Assembly: GCA_945890485.1 (NCBI GenBank)
Contig: CAMDCN010000021.1
Coordinates: 62,001 to 126,000 of the forward strand
Length of the DNA: 64,000 nt
Reading direction: 5' to 3'
Origin: Candidatus Sulfopaludibacter sp. SbA3
GTDB taxonomy: Bacteria; Acidobacteriota; Terriglobia; Bryobacterales; Bryobacteraceae
Under the pieces are notes generated by a model that was not told the origin of the DNA, ran no database searches, and saw only the letters and a list, made by a program, of their open reading frames with translations. A program made the translations under genes and the position numbers. This document shows positions 26,343 through 35,978 of this stretch, piece after piece; position 1 is the first letter of the stretch, and each line of letters begins with the position of its first letter.

Positions 26343-26631
26343 CGAGTACGGCAAAGTCCCGGCCTGCCGCCTCCCCCAGGGGAGCCTCGGACCGTTCGTG
26401 AATTCGGGTCGCCCGTGCGCTTCCGGGTACCAGTGCCCGTTCAAGCACAATCTAAATTTTTTCCCTCAATAACCACGGCCCTCCCGCGCAACCCATGCCC
26501 GGACTCCCCTTCCCCGCCTGCCACCATGGATACGTCCAGGAGAACCTGTCCCCAGAGGAAGAAAGCGGCCCCTACCCATTTCCAAACTGACGCCAAGTAC
26601 TCGCGATTTCTCCCGGGAAGCCCAACCGGCT

Positions 26632-26666
26632 GCGGCCCGGCGGGGCGTCGAACCCCGCCGGGCCGC
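26632..26666. repeat. Perfect 14-bp GC hairpin
   Basis: GCGGCCCGGCGGGG (26632-26645), loop CGTCGAA, CCCCGCCGGGCCGC (26653-26666). The arms are perfectly complementary. No U-tract follows on either strand, so it is not a classical terminator. It could be a REP-like element or a processing/pausing structure. Confidence 0.75.
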
Positions 26667-26683
26667 CACGCACAAAATAACGC

Positions 26684-26732
26684 ATGAACCCAGGAAGTTA
26701 TTAAAACCAAATCACTTCCGCGTTGGGTTCAT
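26684..26732. repeat. Interrupted palindrome (9 + 6 bp arms)
   Basis: ATGAACCCA then GGAAGT (26684-26698), a 15-nt AT-rich loop (26699-26713), ACTTCC (26714-26719), a 4-nt bulge GCGT, and TGGGTTCAT (26724-26732). All 15 bp of the arms are complementary. The AT-rich loop contrasts with the GC-rich surroundings. Function unknown. Confidence 0.7.
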
Positions 26733-26796
26733 CCAAATTCCGTTCCCCATCGGGTTCTCCAGAACCCATAAAGGTCCCCATGCAACACCAAAATAC

Positions 26797-26828
26797 AAAA
26801 ACGGCCGCCAGCTTCCGCTGGCGGCCGT
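26797..26828 (-). terminator. Rho-independent terminator of the recO-glyQS-ppdK unit
   Basis: Read on the minus strand: ACGGCCGCCAGC, loop GGAA, GCTGGCGGCCGT, then TTTT. A 12-bp perfect stem with a tetraloop and U-run, 24 bp beyond the ppdK stop codon. Confidence 0.9.
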
Positions 26829-26851
26829 TCCTTGCCCTACTCTTTTACTAC

Positions 26852-29596
26852 TTACTTCGTGCGGTTGGATTCGGCGCTGTTCCCGCCCTTGCTCGCAATC
26901 ACGGCCTGCGCCGCAGCCAACCGGGCAATCGGCACCCGGTACGGCGAACACGAAACGTAGTTCATGCCCACTTTCACGCAGAATTCCACCGAACTCGGCT
27001 CGCCGCCGTGCTCGCCGCAAATCCCGACTTCCAGGTCCGGACGGGTCTTCCGGCCCAGCTTCACTGCCATGTCGATCAACTTGCCAACACCGGTCTGGTC
27101 CAGCACGCCGAACGGATCCGCTGCGAAAATCTTCAGGTCCTCATAATGCTTCGAGAACTTCGTATAATCGTCGCGGGAAAGTCCCATCGTCGTCTGCGTC
27201 AGGTCGTTGGTGCCGAAGCTAAAGAACTCAGCTTCCTTGGCCACTTCGTCCGCCGTCAGCGCCGCGCGCGGAATCTCAATCATCGTGCCGATCATGTAAT
27301 GCTGATCCGGCACGCCGGCCTTCTCAAACACTTCCTTGGCAATGCGCGTGGCAATCGCCTTCTGGTGCTCGAGTTCCTTCACGGAACCAATCAGCGGAAT
27401 CATCACTTCCGGCACAACCTTGATGCCCTTCTTGGCGACCTTCGCGGCCGCTTCGAAAATGGCGCGCACCTGCATCTCGGTGATCTCCGGATAGGTGATC
27501 CCCAGACGGCAGCCGCGGTGGCCCAGCATCGGGTTGAATTCGTGCAGCTCTTCGACGCGCTCGAGCAACTCGGGCAGCTTCTTCTTCAGCTCACCCACCG
27601 GAATACCGTAGGCCTTCGACATCTCCTTCTTCGCCTTGGCGTCGGCGTGCGGGAGCTTGGCGAGGTCCACCATCAGGTGCTCACGCTTCGGCAGGAACTC
27701 GTGCAGCGGCGGATCCAGCGTACGGATCACTACCGGGAAGCCGTTCATGGCCTTGAACAGACCCTCGAAGTCGCTACGCTGCATCGGCAACAGCTTCTTC
27801 AGAGCCACTTTCCGCGACTTCTCATCGCGGGCCAGAATCATCTCCTGCACGATCGGCAGACGCTCTTCGGCGAAGAACATATGCTCGGTACGGCACAGGC
27901 CGATGCCTTCGGCGCCAAACGCCCGGGCCACTTTCGCGTCCCGCGGAATGTCGGCATTCGCACGCACGCCAAAGCCGCCGCGGAACTCGTCCACCCACGC
28001 CATGAACTTGCCGAACTCGCCCGAATTCGGGTCGGGTTCGTTGGTCTTGGCCTGGCCGGCGTACACTTTGCCCGTCGTACCGTCAATCGAAATCCAGTCT
28101 CCAGCCTTCAGCGAAACCGACTTGCCGCCCGACTTCACAACGGCCGTGCCCTTGTGTTCGTCGATGACCAGGTCGCCCGCGCCGACGATGCAGGGCCGGC
28201 CCATGCCGCGCGCCACAACCGCCGCATGGGAGCTCTTGCCGCCGATCGCGGTCAGAATGCCCTTCGCCGCGTCCATGCCGGCGATGTCGTTCGGGGTCGT
28301 CTCTTTCCGGACGAGGATCACCGGCGACTTCTTCGCCGCTTCCACAGCCAGTTCAGCCGAGAACGCAATCCGGCCCACGGCCGCGCCGGGGCTCGCCGCG
28401 ATACCCGTCGTCAGCACGGGCAGCGTCTTCAGCGTCGCTGCGTCGAAAACCGGGTGCAGCAACTGGTCGAGCTGGTTCGGAGCAACGCGGAGAACCGCCT
28501 CTTCCTTCGAAATCAGACCCTCTTCGCACATTTCAACCGCAAGCTTCACAGCGGCCGGGCCGGTGCGCTTGCCGTTGCGGGTCTGCAGCATGTACAGCTT
28601 GCCTTCTTCGATGGTGAACTCGAAGTCCTGCATGTCGCGATACTGCTGTTCCAGCTTCTGCGTGGTTTCAAACAGTTGCTGATACACAGCCGGCATCACA
28701 TGCTCAAGCTCAGCGATCGGCGACGGGGTACGAATACCCGCGACGACGTCTTCGCCCTGCGCATTGATCAGGAATTCGCCGTAGAACACCTTGTCGCCGT
28801 TGCCGGGGTCGCGCGTAAAGCCGACGCCGGTGCCGGAGGTTTCGCCCAGGTTGCCGAACACCATCGCCTGCACATTGGCCGCGGTGCCGATCGAATCCGG
28901 AATCTTCTCCATCTTGCGGTAGTAGATGGCCTTGTCGTTCCACCAGCTCCGGAAGACGGCGTCGCGCGACATCTTCAACTGCACGATCGGGTCCTGCGGG
29001 AACGCTTTGCCGGTCTCTTTCTGCACCAGCTTCTTGTACTCGGCAACCACCAGCTTCAGGTCTTCCGCGTTCAGGTCGGTGTCGAGCTTAGCTTTCCGCT
29101 TGGTCTTCTGCGCATCGAAAATATGGTTGAACTTCTCCATATGGATTTCGAGCGCGACTTCGCCGAACATCTGGATGAAGCGGCGATAGCAGTCGTACGC
29201 GAACCGCTCGTTGCCGGTCTTGGCCGCGATGCCGACCACGGACTGGTCGTTCATGCCGAGGTTCAGAATGGTGTTCATCATGCCGGGCATGGAGAACTTC
29301 GCGCCGGAGCGGACGCTGAGCAACAGCGGATCCTTGGCGTCGCCGAGCTTTTTGCCGGTCTCTTTTTCAAGACGGGTCAGCGCGGAGGCCATCTGGTCTT
29401 CGATCTCTTGCGGAACGGTGTTCTTGTTCTCGAAGTAGATGTTGCAGACTTCGGTCGAAATCGTGAACCCCGGAGGACACGGAATCTCGGCCTTGCACAT
29501 CTCGGCAAGCCCGGCGCCCTTGCCGCCGAGGATGTCTTTCATCTTGCCATCGCCGTCGGTTTTTGTACCGAAGCTATAGACGTATTTCTTCATCAA
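26852..29596 (-). CDS. ppdK: Pyruvate phosphate dikinase
   Basis: Interconverts pyruvate + ATP + phosphate and PEP + AMP + pyrophosphate. 914 aa, standard length. The N-terminal ATP-grasp domain begins YVYSFGTKTDGDGKMKDILG. The swivelling phosphohistidine domain has GGKSSHAAVVARGMGRPC near residue 455 (catalytic His). The C-terminal PEP/pyruvate barrel shows GLCRTEHMFF, FSFGTNDLTQTTMGLSRDD and the catalytic-Cys segment GICGEHGGEPSS. A good AGGAG site precedes the start, and the glyS stop is 6 bp upstream. A strong terminator follows. Coupling to glycyl-tRNA synthetase genes is positional, not obviously functional. Confidence 0.97.
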   Translation of the reverse strand: MMKKYVYSFGTKTDGDGKMKDILGGKGAGLAEMCKAEIPCPPGFTISTEVCNIYFENKNTVPQEIEDQMASALTRLEKETGKKLGDAKDPLLLSVRSGAKFSMPGMMNTILNLGMNDQSVVGIAAKTGNERFAYDCYRRFIQMFGEVALEIHMEKFNHIFDAQKTKRKAKLDTDLNAEDLKLVVAEYKKLVQKETGKAFPQDPIVQLKMSRDAVFRSWWNDKAIYYRKMEKIPDSIGTAANVQAMVFGNLGETSGTGVGFTRDPGNGDKVFYGEFLINAQGEDVVAGIRTPSPIAELEHVMPAVYQQLFETTQKLEQQYRDMQDFEFTIEEGKLYMLQTRNGKRTGPAAVKLAVEMCEEGLISKEEAVLRVAPNQLDQLLHPVFDAATLKTLPVLTTGIAASPGAAVGRIAFSAELAVEAAKKSPVILVRKETTPNDIAGMDAAKGILTAIGGKSSHAAVVARGMGRPCIVGAGDLVIDEHKGTAVVKSGGKSVSLKAGDWISIDGTTGKVYAGQAKTNEPDPNSGEFGKFMAWVDEFRGGFGVRANADIPRDAKVARAFGAEGIGLCRTEHMFFAEERLPIVQEMILARDEKSRKVALKKLLPMQRSDFEGLFKAMNGFPVVIRTLDPPLHEFLPKREHLMVDLAKLPHADAKAKKEMSKAYGIPVGELKKKLPELLERVEELHEFNPMLGHRGCRLGITYPEITEMQVRAIFEAAAKVAKKGIKVVPEVMIPLIGSVKELEHQKAIATRIAKEVFEKAGVPDQHYMIGTMIEIPRAALTADEVAKEAEFFSFGTNDLTQTTMGLSRDDYTKFSKHYEDLKIFAADPFGVLDQTGVGKLIDMAVKLGRKTRPDLEVGICGEHGGEPSSVEFCVKVGMNYVSCSPYRVPIARLAAAQAVIASKGGNSAESNRTK

Positions 29597-29602
29597 TTTC
29601 TC

Positions 29603-31573
29603 CTAACTGTTTGCTGTAACGATTTCTGTAAAGTCAGCGATTCGCGAAAAATCGTTGAGAATGCTCCGAAGCAAGCCAAGACGATTCTCGCGGATAGCAG
29701 GATCCGGAGCGTTCACCAGAATCTTTTCAAAAAAGGCATCGACGACGGGCCGCATTGCCGCTATGTCCAACAGCTGTTGGTAGTAATCACCGCTCAGTTC
29801 AGCCCAGCGTCGCTTTTCGTATTCCTCAGCCAGTCGCCTTTCTTCCGGTTCAACCAAGAGTTCGACATTTATGCTGAACCCGACTCCGATTGGCGCAGCG
29901 GCAACAATATTTTTTATTCGCTTAAAAGAATTCGCGAGTGGTTCAAAGTTCGGAGTCGAACGCACCCGATGCAGTGCATCCAGTCGCTTTTCAAAGTCTT
30001 TAAGTTGCAGCCAAGGCGACGCCAGCACAGCAGCGACTTCGTCGCTGGCAAATCCTTTGATTTCCCGGAAGTAGTACCGAATCCGATCGGTGAAGAACTC
30101 GTGAAGTCTCTCGTCTCCTCCAAGCAGTTCTGGAAGACTCGGATTCAAATCACCTTCAACCAAAATCTTCACGACGCCCTGCGCGGCGCGCCGCAACGCG
30201 AACGGATCCTTCGACCCGGTCGGGACCATGTCCACCGCAAAGCAGCTCCGCAGCGTGTCGATCTTATCCGCTAACGCAACAGCCTGACCGGTCGCCGTCG
30301 ACGGGATCGAGTCTTCCATCGAGAGAGGTTTATAGTGCTCGTAAACTGCCTTCGCGACTTCCGGCTTGCCGCCCTGCGCGGCGATGTACAGCCCGCCAAT
30401 CATGCCCTGCAGGTCAGTGAACTCTTTCACCATCTCGGTCGTCAGATCGGCCTTGGCCAGATACGCCGCCTCGGCAGCCAATTCGCCGCCCAACTCCTGC
30501 GCCAGCGCCACCGTCCGCGAGGTCTTCTCCAGATACGACCCGATCTTGGCGTGGAACGTCACATTCGCCAGATCGGAAACCCGATCGAGCAGAGTCCTCT
30601 TCTGGTCCACATCGTAGAAGAAGCGCGCGTCGTTAAACCGCGCCCGCAGCACCCGTTCGTTCCCGCGCACCACATGCCCTTCCGGGTCATCCGGAATGTT
30701 CATCACTGCGATGAAGTTCGGCGCAAGCGTTCCATCCGCCGCGTTCACGGCGAAGTACTTCTGGTGGAACCGCATCACCATCGTCAACACTTCTTTCGGC
30801 AGCGTCAAATAGCTCGCATCAAATCCACCCAGAATGGCAGCCGGATACTCAGTAATAAACGTCAGCGTCTCAAGCAGCTTCGCATCCGTCTGTGCGTTGC
30901 CGAGCGCCGCTACTTCCCGTTCGATCTTGGCCCTTCGCGCCACGCTCGATCCGATGACGAAGTTCTTCTCGAGCTCTGCTTCGTAGTTCGCAATCGTCAC
31001 CGGGATCGGCCCGCGCACACCCAACCGCCGATGGCCATAGGTCTCGGAGCCCGACGACACGCCCGCCAGTTCAAACGGAACCACGGTCTCACCCAGCAGA
31101 GCGACAATCCAGCGAATCGGCCGGATGAACTTCGGGCCACCCTTGCCAGTCCAAAACATCGACTTCGGAAAATTCAGCTTCTGGATCAGATCGGGAAGCA
31201 GTTCAGCCAGCAACTCCACTGTCGCCCGGCCAGCCACCTGACGCCGGAACGTGTAGTATTCGCCCTTCGTTGTGGTCTCGACCTTCAGGTCGTCCACGCT
31301 CACACCGTTCTTCTTCGCAAAGCCCGCGATTGCATTCGGATTCGCGGCCTTCGGCGGACCACTCACGATCTCTTCGCTATCGGCCTGCCGCTCAATCAGG
31401 CCTTCGGCCCAGAGCACCAGACGGCGCCCCGTACCATCGGTCCGCGTAACACGGCCGCCCAGCTTATTCGCATCGAGCAGCGCCTGGAAGTCCTTGCCGA
31501 GCTGTTCAAGCGCAGCCGGAATCATCCAATCGGGGATCTCCTCCGCACCAACTTCGAGAAGGAAAGGGAGCAT
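29603..31573 (-). CDS. glyS: Glycyl-tRNA synthetase beta subunit
   Basis: 656 aa subunit of the alpha2beta2 bacterial GlyRS; it contributes tRNA recognition. Family landmarks are the N-terminus [46 protein letters not shown], and the C-terminal anticodon-binding/DALR region (FFEKILVNAPDPAIRENRLG). The frame is open upstream within glyQ, but the conserved N-terminus sets the ATG at 31571-31573. This ATG overlaps the glyQ stop (TAATG), implying coupled translation and equal stoichiometry. Confidence 0.96.
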   Translation of the reverse strand: MLPFLLEVGAEEIPDWMIPAALEQLGKDFQALLDANKLGGRVTRTDGTGRRLVLWAEGLIERQADSEEIVSGPPKAANPNAIAGFAKKNGVSVDDLKVETTTKGEYYTFRRQVAGRATVELLAELLPDLIQKLNFPKSMFWTGKGGPKFIRPIRWIVALLGETVVPFELAGVSSGSETYGHRRLGVRGPIPVTIANYEAELEKNFVIGSSVARRAKIEREVAALGNAQTDAKLLETLTFITEYPAAILGGFDASYLTLPKEVLTMVMRFHQKYFAVNAADGTLAPNFIAVMNIPDDPEGHVVRGNERVLRARFNDARFFYDVDQKRTLLDRVSDLANVTFHAKIGSYLEKTSRTVALAQELGGELAAEAAYLAKADLTTEMVKEFTDLQGMIGGLYIAAQGGKPEVAKAVYEHYKPLSMEDSIPSTATGQAVALADKIDTLRSCFAVDMVPTGSKDPFALRRAAQGVVKILVEGDLNPSLPELLGGDERLHEFFTDRIRYYFREIKGFASDEVAAVLASPWLQLKDFEKRLDALHRVRSTPNFEPLANSFKRIKNIVAAAPIGVGFSINVELLVEPEERRLAEEYEKRRWAELSGDYYQQLLDIAAMRPVVDAFFEKILVNAPDPAIRENRLGLLRSILNDFSRIADFTEIVTANS

Positions 31574-32478
31574 TACGCCACCTCCTTCATCGTCCGGAAC
31601 GGTTCCTGATCCACCCATGCCTGCGCAACGCCGACCGCGATCTTCCGCACCCGGGCGATGACACCCACGCGCTCCGTCACGCTGATCGCGCCGCGCGCGT
31701 CGAGCAGATTAAACAGGTTCGAGCACTTCAGCACCTGGTCGTATGCGCCCAACAACGGGAACCGCCGCTTCTCCGCGGGATCCTCCACCGTTTTATACGA
31801 ATCGATCAACCGCTGCGCCTCTGCCTCGTGGCGCCTCAGCGCTTCCCACAGCATGTCAACGTCGGCCGACTCAAAGTTGTAAACCGAAAGCTGCAGCTCA
31901 TCGAAGTAGCGCACCTCCGAATACGGCACACCCGGCGCCCATTCGATGTCGTACACCGACTCCTTCCCCTGCAAGAAGCTCACAATCCGCTCAAGCCCGT
32001 ACGTAATCTCCGCCGGGCACAAATCGAGGTCGATGCCGCCGCACTGCTGGAAATACGTGAACTGGGTGATCTCCATGCCGTCGAGCATCACTTGCCAGCC
32101 GATGCCCCACGCGCCGAGCGTCGGCGACTCCCAGTTGTCTTCTTCGAGCTTCAGATCGTGCTTCGACAGATCGATGCCGATCGCTTCGAGCGACCCGAGG
32201 TACTGCTCGATCACGTCCTTCGGCGTCGGCTTCAGAATGACCTGCAACTGCTGGTGCTTATACAGCCGGTTCGGGTTATCGCCGTAGCGCCCGTCCGCCG
32301 GCCGCCGGCTGGGCTGCACGTAGCCCACGCGCCAGGGCTTCGGCCCCAACACCCGGAGGAAGGTTTCCGGAGACATCGTCCCCGCGCCCACCTCAATATC
32401 GTAAGGTTCCTGGATCACGCATCCGCGGTCCGCCCAGTACTTCTTCAGCTTAAATACAGTTTCCTGAAACGAGTCCAT
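31573..32478 (-). CDS. glyQ: Glycyl-tRNA synthetase alpha subunit
   Basis: 301 aa catalytic subunit activating glycine. Class II motifs are visible: [20 protein letters not shown] at the N-terminus, [20 protein letters not shown], and [20 protein letters not shown]. It starts 2 bp after the recO stop and overlaps glyS by one base at TAATG. Confidence 0.97.
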   Translation of the reverse strand: MDSFQETVFKLKKYWADRGCVIQEPYDIEVGAGTMSPETFLRVLGPKPWRVGYVQPSRRPADGRYGDNPNRLYKHQQLQVILKPTPKDVIEQYLGSLEAIGIDLSKHDLKLEEDNWESPTLGAWGIGWQVMLDGMEITQFTYFQQCGGIDLDLCPAEITYGLERIVSFLQGKESVYDIEWAPGVPYSEVRYFDELQLSVYNFESADVDMLWEALRRHEAEAQRLIDSYKTVEDPAEKRRFPLLGAYDQVLKCSNLFNLLDARGAISVTERVGVIARVRKIAVGVAQAWVDQEPFRTMKEVA

Positions 32479-32480
32479 AC

Positions 32481-33134
32481 TCAGAGGGTTTCGAGCATCT
32501 GCGCCGTAATCAAACGACGCTCCACTTGTTGTTCGATCGTTGTGATGAGAAAGCGGCGCAAGTCGCGGGAGGTAGTCCGGGTCCAGGTGCGGGGCGTAAG
32601 ACTGTGGATGGGGGTAGTCAACATTTCGCGGGCCAGATTTCGGGATTCGTCACTCACGCGCAGGTCGGGCAGAAAGCCGGAGAGCCGGACGGCCCACAAA
32701 GAGAAGTACTGGATGGCCGTCCAGGTCGCCTCTTCGGTTCGCTCAGTGGGCGCCTGTCGCATGTGCTCCAAAGTCGCCATCACCAGCCGGAAAAATCTTT
32801 CGTTGGGTTCGGCCGCGGGCAGAATCTGGTCGCAAACTTCCGCGATGAAATCCATTCCGATGCTGGCCGTGTAATTGTTGGCAAGAGCGAATTGAGACTG
32901 GAGCAGTTCACAGCCATCCATCTTGCAAAGTTCGACATTCTCCCGCTGGAAGTACTGCATATTGACCTGCGAGAGGCGTTCCAACCCGCTTCCGAAACTA
33001 CTTTTGGGCCGGCGCGCCCGGCGAGCTATGCCGCGCAACCTCCCTTGATCGCGTGTAAAAAAACTGACGATCAGGTCTGCTTCCCGGTAGGGATAGGATC
33101 GGAGGACGAATGCTTCGCTTACCTTTGACGGCAC
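32481..33134 (-). CDS. recO: DNA repair protein RecO
   Basis: 217 aa. N-terminal OB fold ([37 protein letters not shown]) and an alpha-helical C-terminal domain ([16 protein letters not shown]). RecO anneals single strands and helps load RecA through RecR in the RecFOR pathway. The CxxC zinc finger seen in some RecO proteins is absent here. It is first gene of the recO-glyQ-glyS-ppdK unit and divergent from the thioesterase gene at 33186. Confidence 0.88.
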   Translation of the reverse strand: MPSKVSEAFVLRSYPYREADLIVSFFTRDQGRLRGIARRARRPKSSFGSGLERLSQVNMQYFQRENVELCKMDGCELLQSQFALANNYTASIGMDFIAEVCDQILPAAEPNERFFRLVMATLEHMRQAPTERTEEATWTAIQYFSLWAVRLSGFLPDLRVSDESRNLAREMLTTPIHSLTPRTWTRTTSRDLRRFLITTIEQQVERRLITAQMLETL

Positions 33135-33185
33135 CGGAACGGTGTTGAAGTTTCAGGTTACCATAGCTAAGCTAACCATCCTTAT

Positions 33186-33623
33186 ATGCCCCGGCTCATC
33201 GATTTGCTCGACATCACTTCCGTGCCCATTGCACAGACGTTGGGCATCGTCGAAGAACACCGCGCCCAAGGCCATGTCACCTTCAGCATGGAGGCGCGCC
33301 CGGAGCACCATAACCCGCTCGGCACCGTCCACGGAGGCGTCTACTGCGACCTCGCCGACATGGCCATGGGCATCGCGATGCTCACAACTCTCGACGACAA
33401 CGAAGCGATGACCACCATCGAACTCAAGATCAACTACTTTCGCCCCGTCATCACCGGACGCATCGTCGCCGAGGCCCGCGTGCTCCACCGCGGCCGCACC
33501 TCCGGCTTCATCGAATGCGAAGTCCGCGACGCCAACAACCGGCTGGCCGCGAAATGCACCTCGACGTGCGTCCTTCTGACTGGCGACCGAGCAGACGCCA
33601 TTTTCTCCCGCTACCGAACTTAA
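33186..33623 (+). CDS. PaaI-type hotdog thioesterase
   Basis: 145 aa hotdog-fold protein with the PaaI/YbgC-like motif HHNPLGTVHGGVYCDLADMA, where the acidic residue of the central helix should be catalytic. This is followed by TTIELKINYFRPVITGRIVA. It probably hydrolyses an acyl- or aryl-acyl-CoA; the substrate is unknown. The downstream membrane protein begins 12 bp later, so they may be co-transcribed. Confidence 0.85.
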   Translation: MPRLIDLLDITSVPIAQTLGIVEEHRAQGHVTFSMEARPEHHNPLGTVHGGVYCDLADMAMGIAMLTTLDDNEAMTTIELKINYFRPVITGRIVAEARVLHRGRTSGFIECEVRDANNRLAAKCTSTCVLLTGDRADAIFSRYRT

Positions 33624-33635
33624 ACTCTGCGGCCG

Positions 33636-35678
33636 ATGCTTTTCTACGCCCTTACGATCTTTCTCTCTTCCTTCCTGCTGTTCCAGGTGCAACCGATCAT
33701 CGCCAAGATCATCCTGCCATGGTTTGGCGGGTCGGCGGCCGTGTGGAACGCCTGCATGTTGTTCTTCCAGGCCGCACTCCTGGGCGGCTACACCTATGCC
33801 CATCTGCTCTTTGAACGGGTCCCGGCAAAGCGAGGCGCGCAGATCCATATCGCGCTACTCGGAGCCAGCCTGCTGGCGCTGCCGATTCTCCCAAACGCAT
33901 CGTGGAAGCCACAGGGTAGCGAGAACCCGGCCCTCCTCATCCTCGGCCTGCTCGCGGTGACCATCGGGCTGCCCTACTTCCTGCTCTCCACCACGGGCCC
34001 GCTACTGCAGGCATGGTACGCGCGAAACCACGCCGGCGCAGTCCCTTACCGGCTTTTCGCACTGTCCAACGGGGCCTCGCTGCTCGCCCTGCTCTCCTAC
34101 CCCACCCTCGTCGAACCGCGCCTCGACGTGCAAACCCAGGCTTGGGCCTGGTCCGGAGCGTTCGCTGTCTTCGTCGTCCTGTGCGCCTTGGTCGCGTGGC
34201 GCTCCCGCGGCGGCGAGCGCATAGCCGAAGAGACCGAGGAGGCGCCACCCCCGCCGCCCGCCTGGACGTTGCGCCTCCTCTGGATAGGCCTCGCCACGGC
34301 ACCCTCCATCCTCCTCCTGACCGTGACGACTCACCTCACCCAGGATGTCGCCGCGATTCCATTCCTCTGGATCGTGCCGCTGGTGCTCTACCTGCTAACG
34401 TTCATCCTCTGCTTCGAGACCACCAAGCTCTATTGGCGCTGGTTCTACATCGCACTGGCGGTAGCAGCGCTCGCAATGGTGGCATGGCTCCAGGTGGACG
34501 GCCACTCCGGAATGTCCCTGCAGAAGAGCATCGCCGGCTACGCCGCTGCCATGTTCGTCTGCTCGATGGTCTGCCATGGCGAACTCGCCAGTTTGAAGCC
34601 GCATCCGCGCTACCTGACTTCGTTCTATGTCTCGCTCTCCGTCGGTGGCGCGTTGGGTGGCCTGGTGGTTGGACTGCTTGCCCCCAACTACTTCGACGCC
34701 TTCTATGAATTCCCTCTGGGCTGGGTCTTCGCCGCATTGCTCGGCGTGGCCACGATGGTTTATCGCTACCAGACATTCTTCGGGACCATGCGGGGCTTCG
34801 CCGTTTCCATCGTCCTCGTGGCGTTGCTCGGGGGCTACGCGGGCTGGTGGGTTCATATTCAACAGAACCAAATCAGCGGATACCGCCATGTCCAGCGGAA
34901 CTTCTACGGGATGTTGCGAATTCAGGATGAAGGCGACTTTACCGACAAGTCGCGCGTGCGCCAGTTGCTGAACGGCGTCATCAATCATGGTCAGCAGTTC
35001 CTTCACCCGTTCCGGAAGAAAGAGGCAACGACGTACTACTGTGCGGAGTCTGGCGCCGGCCAGTCGATCCTCACCCGGAAAGAAGGTGTATCCCAGAAAG
35101 TCGGAGTCATCGGACTCGGCTCGGGGACACTGGTCAGCTACGGCCGCGCCGGCGACGACTATCATCTCTACGAGATCAACCCAATGGTGATCCAGTTTGC
35201 CGAAGGCGAGTTCAGCTTCCTTGGCGAGTCGGCGGCGAAGAAGGAGATCCACCTCGGCGACGCCCGCCTAACCCTGGAGCGGCAACCGCCCATGCAGTTC
35301 GATGTCCTGTTGATCGATGCGTTTTCCGGCGACTCGGTCCCCGTGCATCTGTTAACCGCCGAAGCCTTCGCTCTCTATTTCCGCCACCTGAAGCCAGATG
35401 GCCTGTTGGCCGTGCACATCTCCAACAAATATCTGAACTTGGAGCCCGTGGTGGCCACCAACGCTGAGCGCATGGGCGTGGCGGCCCTGACATTCGACGA
35501 CAACCGCCCCGACGCGGACGAAACCTGTTTCGGCTCGACATGGGTGGTCCTGCTCGCCAAAAGCACGCTGGGCGCCCGAGCCGACCTGGCCAAAATGGGC
35601 AAACCCCTTCCAGCAGCCCCCAACTTTCGCCCTTGGACCGATGGGTTCTCGAACATGTGGTCCATCCTCAAGAAATGA
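33636..35678 (+). CDS. Membrane-embedded spermidine-synthase-like protein (fused MFS/spermidine synthase type)
   Basis: 680 aa. The N-terminal about 430 residues are a run of hydrophobic helices (LFYALTIFLSSFLLFQVQPI; YFLLSTTGPLLQAW). About residues 480-650 form a Rossmann methyltransferase-like spermidine synthase domain: VGVIGLGSGTLVSYG, YEINPMVIQFA, HLGDARLTLE and LLIDAFSGDSVPVHLLTAEA. The Asp residues at these positions would bind decarboxy-SAM in true aminopropyltransferases. Function in this fused family is not established. Its stop overlaps the start of the small Cys-containing gene by ATGA. Confidence 0.85.
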   Translation: MLFYALTIFLSSFLLFQVQPIIAKIILPWFGGSAAVWNACMLFFQAALLGGYTYAHLLFERVPAKRGAQIHIALLGASLLALPILPNASWKPQGSENPALLILGLLAVTIGLPYFLLSTTGPLLQAWYARNHAGAVPYRLFALSNGASLLALLSYPTLVEPRLDVQTQAWAWSGAFAVFVVLCALVAWRSRGGERIAEETEEAPPPPPAWTLRLLWIGLATAPSILLLTVTTHLTQDVAAIPFLWIVPLVLYLLTFILCFETTKLYWRWFYIALAVAALAMVAWLQVDGHSGMSLQKSIAGYAAAMFVCSMVCHGELASLKPHPRYLTSFYVSLSVGGALGGLVVGLLAPNYFDAFYEFPLGWVFAALLGVATMVYRYQTFFGTMRGFAVSIVLVALLGGYAGWWVHIQQNQISGYRHVQRNFYGMLRIQDEGDFTDKSRVRQLLNGVINHGQQFLHPFRKKEATTYYCAESGAGQSILTRKEGVSQKVGVIGLGSGTLVSYGRAGDDYHLYEINPMVIQFAEGEFSFLGESAAKKEIHLGDARLTLERQPPMQFDVLLIDAFSGDSVPVHLLTAEAFALYFRHLKPDGLLAVHISNKYLNLEPVVATNAERMGVAALTFDDNRPDADETCFGSTWVVLLAKSTLGARADLAKMGKPLPAAPNFRPWTDGFSNMWSILKK

Positions 35679-35941
35679 ATCTGTTACACTATCGGTTTCC
35701 CAAAGACATGGCAGAAACCGACGCGAAGGTGAAAACCCGCCTGCTCCGCATGCGGGCCTGCAACGAGCGCACTACGGGGGACAAGTTCTGCTTGGGCCAC
35801 CTAAAACGCTGGTATGACTTTGGCGAAGACATTGCGGCCCAGTTCAGCCGGAATGCAGAGATTTATCGATGTGAGCGCTGCCACACGATATACCTGCCCC
35901 ATCCGGACGAAAAGCCTCGGACGGGCACACTAGCATTTTAA
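35675..35941 (+). CDS. Small Cys-containing protein coupled to the spermidine-synthase-like gene
   Basis: 88 aa from the ATG that overlaps the previous stop (ATGA). The Cys positions suggest a metal site: ACNERTTGDKFCLGH in the middle and YRCERCHTIY near the C-terminus (C, C/H, CxxC). The fold looks like a small zinc-ribbon-type protein, but I do not recognise a family. An in-frame ATG 11 codons downstream (MAETDAKVK) is an alternative start. Overlap with the membrane gene argues that the two work together. Confidence 0.65.
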   Translation: MNLLHYRFPKDMAETDAKVKTRLLRMRACNERTTGDKFCLGHLKRWYDFGEDIAAQFSRNAEIYRCERCHTIYLPHPDEKPRTGTLAF

Positions 35942-35978
35942 GAGAAAGGCCGTTCCTCCGACGAACCACTCTTAGAAA

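Larger units (their letters stand above)
26343..26796. other. Intergenic stretch with three hairpins
   Basis: About 450 bp between the toxin promoter and the ppdK terminator. No coding frame with support. It contains the GC hairpin 26632-26666, the interrupted palindrome 26684-26732 and a short GGGTTCT/AGAACCC hairpin (26752-26767). The motif GGGTTC/GAACCC recurs several times between 26645 and 26770. Confidence 0.5.

Noticed and set aside
26441-26710. 89-codon minus-strand frame over the hairpin cluster
   Set aside because: It spans the 14-bp GC hairpin and the left arm of the palindrome, has no ribosome-binding site and no recognisable protein pattern.
26723-30274. 1183-codon open frame on the plus strand opposite ppdK and glyS
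   Set aside because: It is antisense to two unmistakable genes, is very rich in His, Arg and Leu from high-GC third-position bias, has no domain motif and runs over the ppdK terminator hairpin.
30335-31609. 424-codon plus-strand frame opposite glyS
   Set aside because: Shadow of the glyS coding strand; repetitive His/Arg/Gln composition and no recognisable fold.
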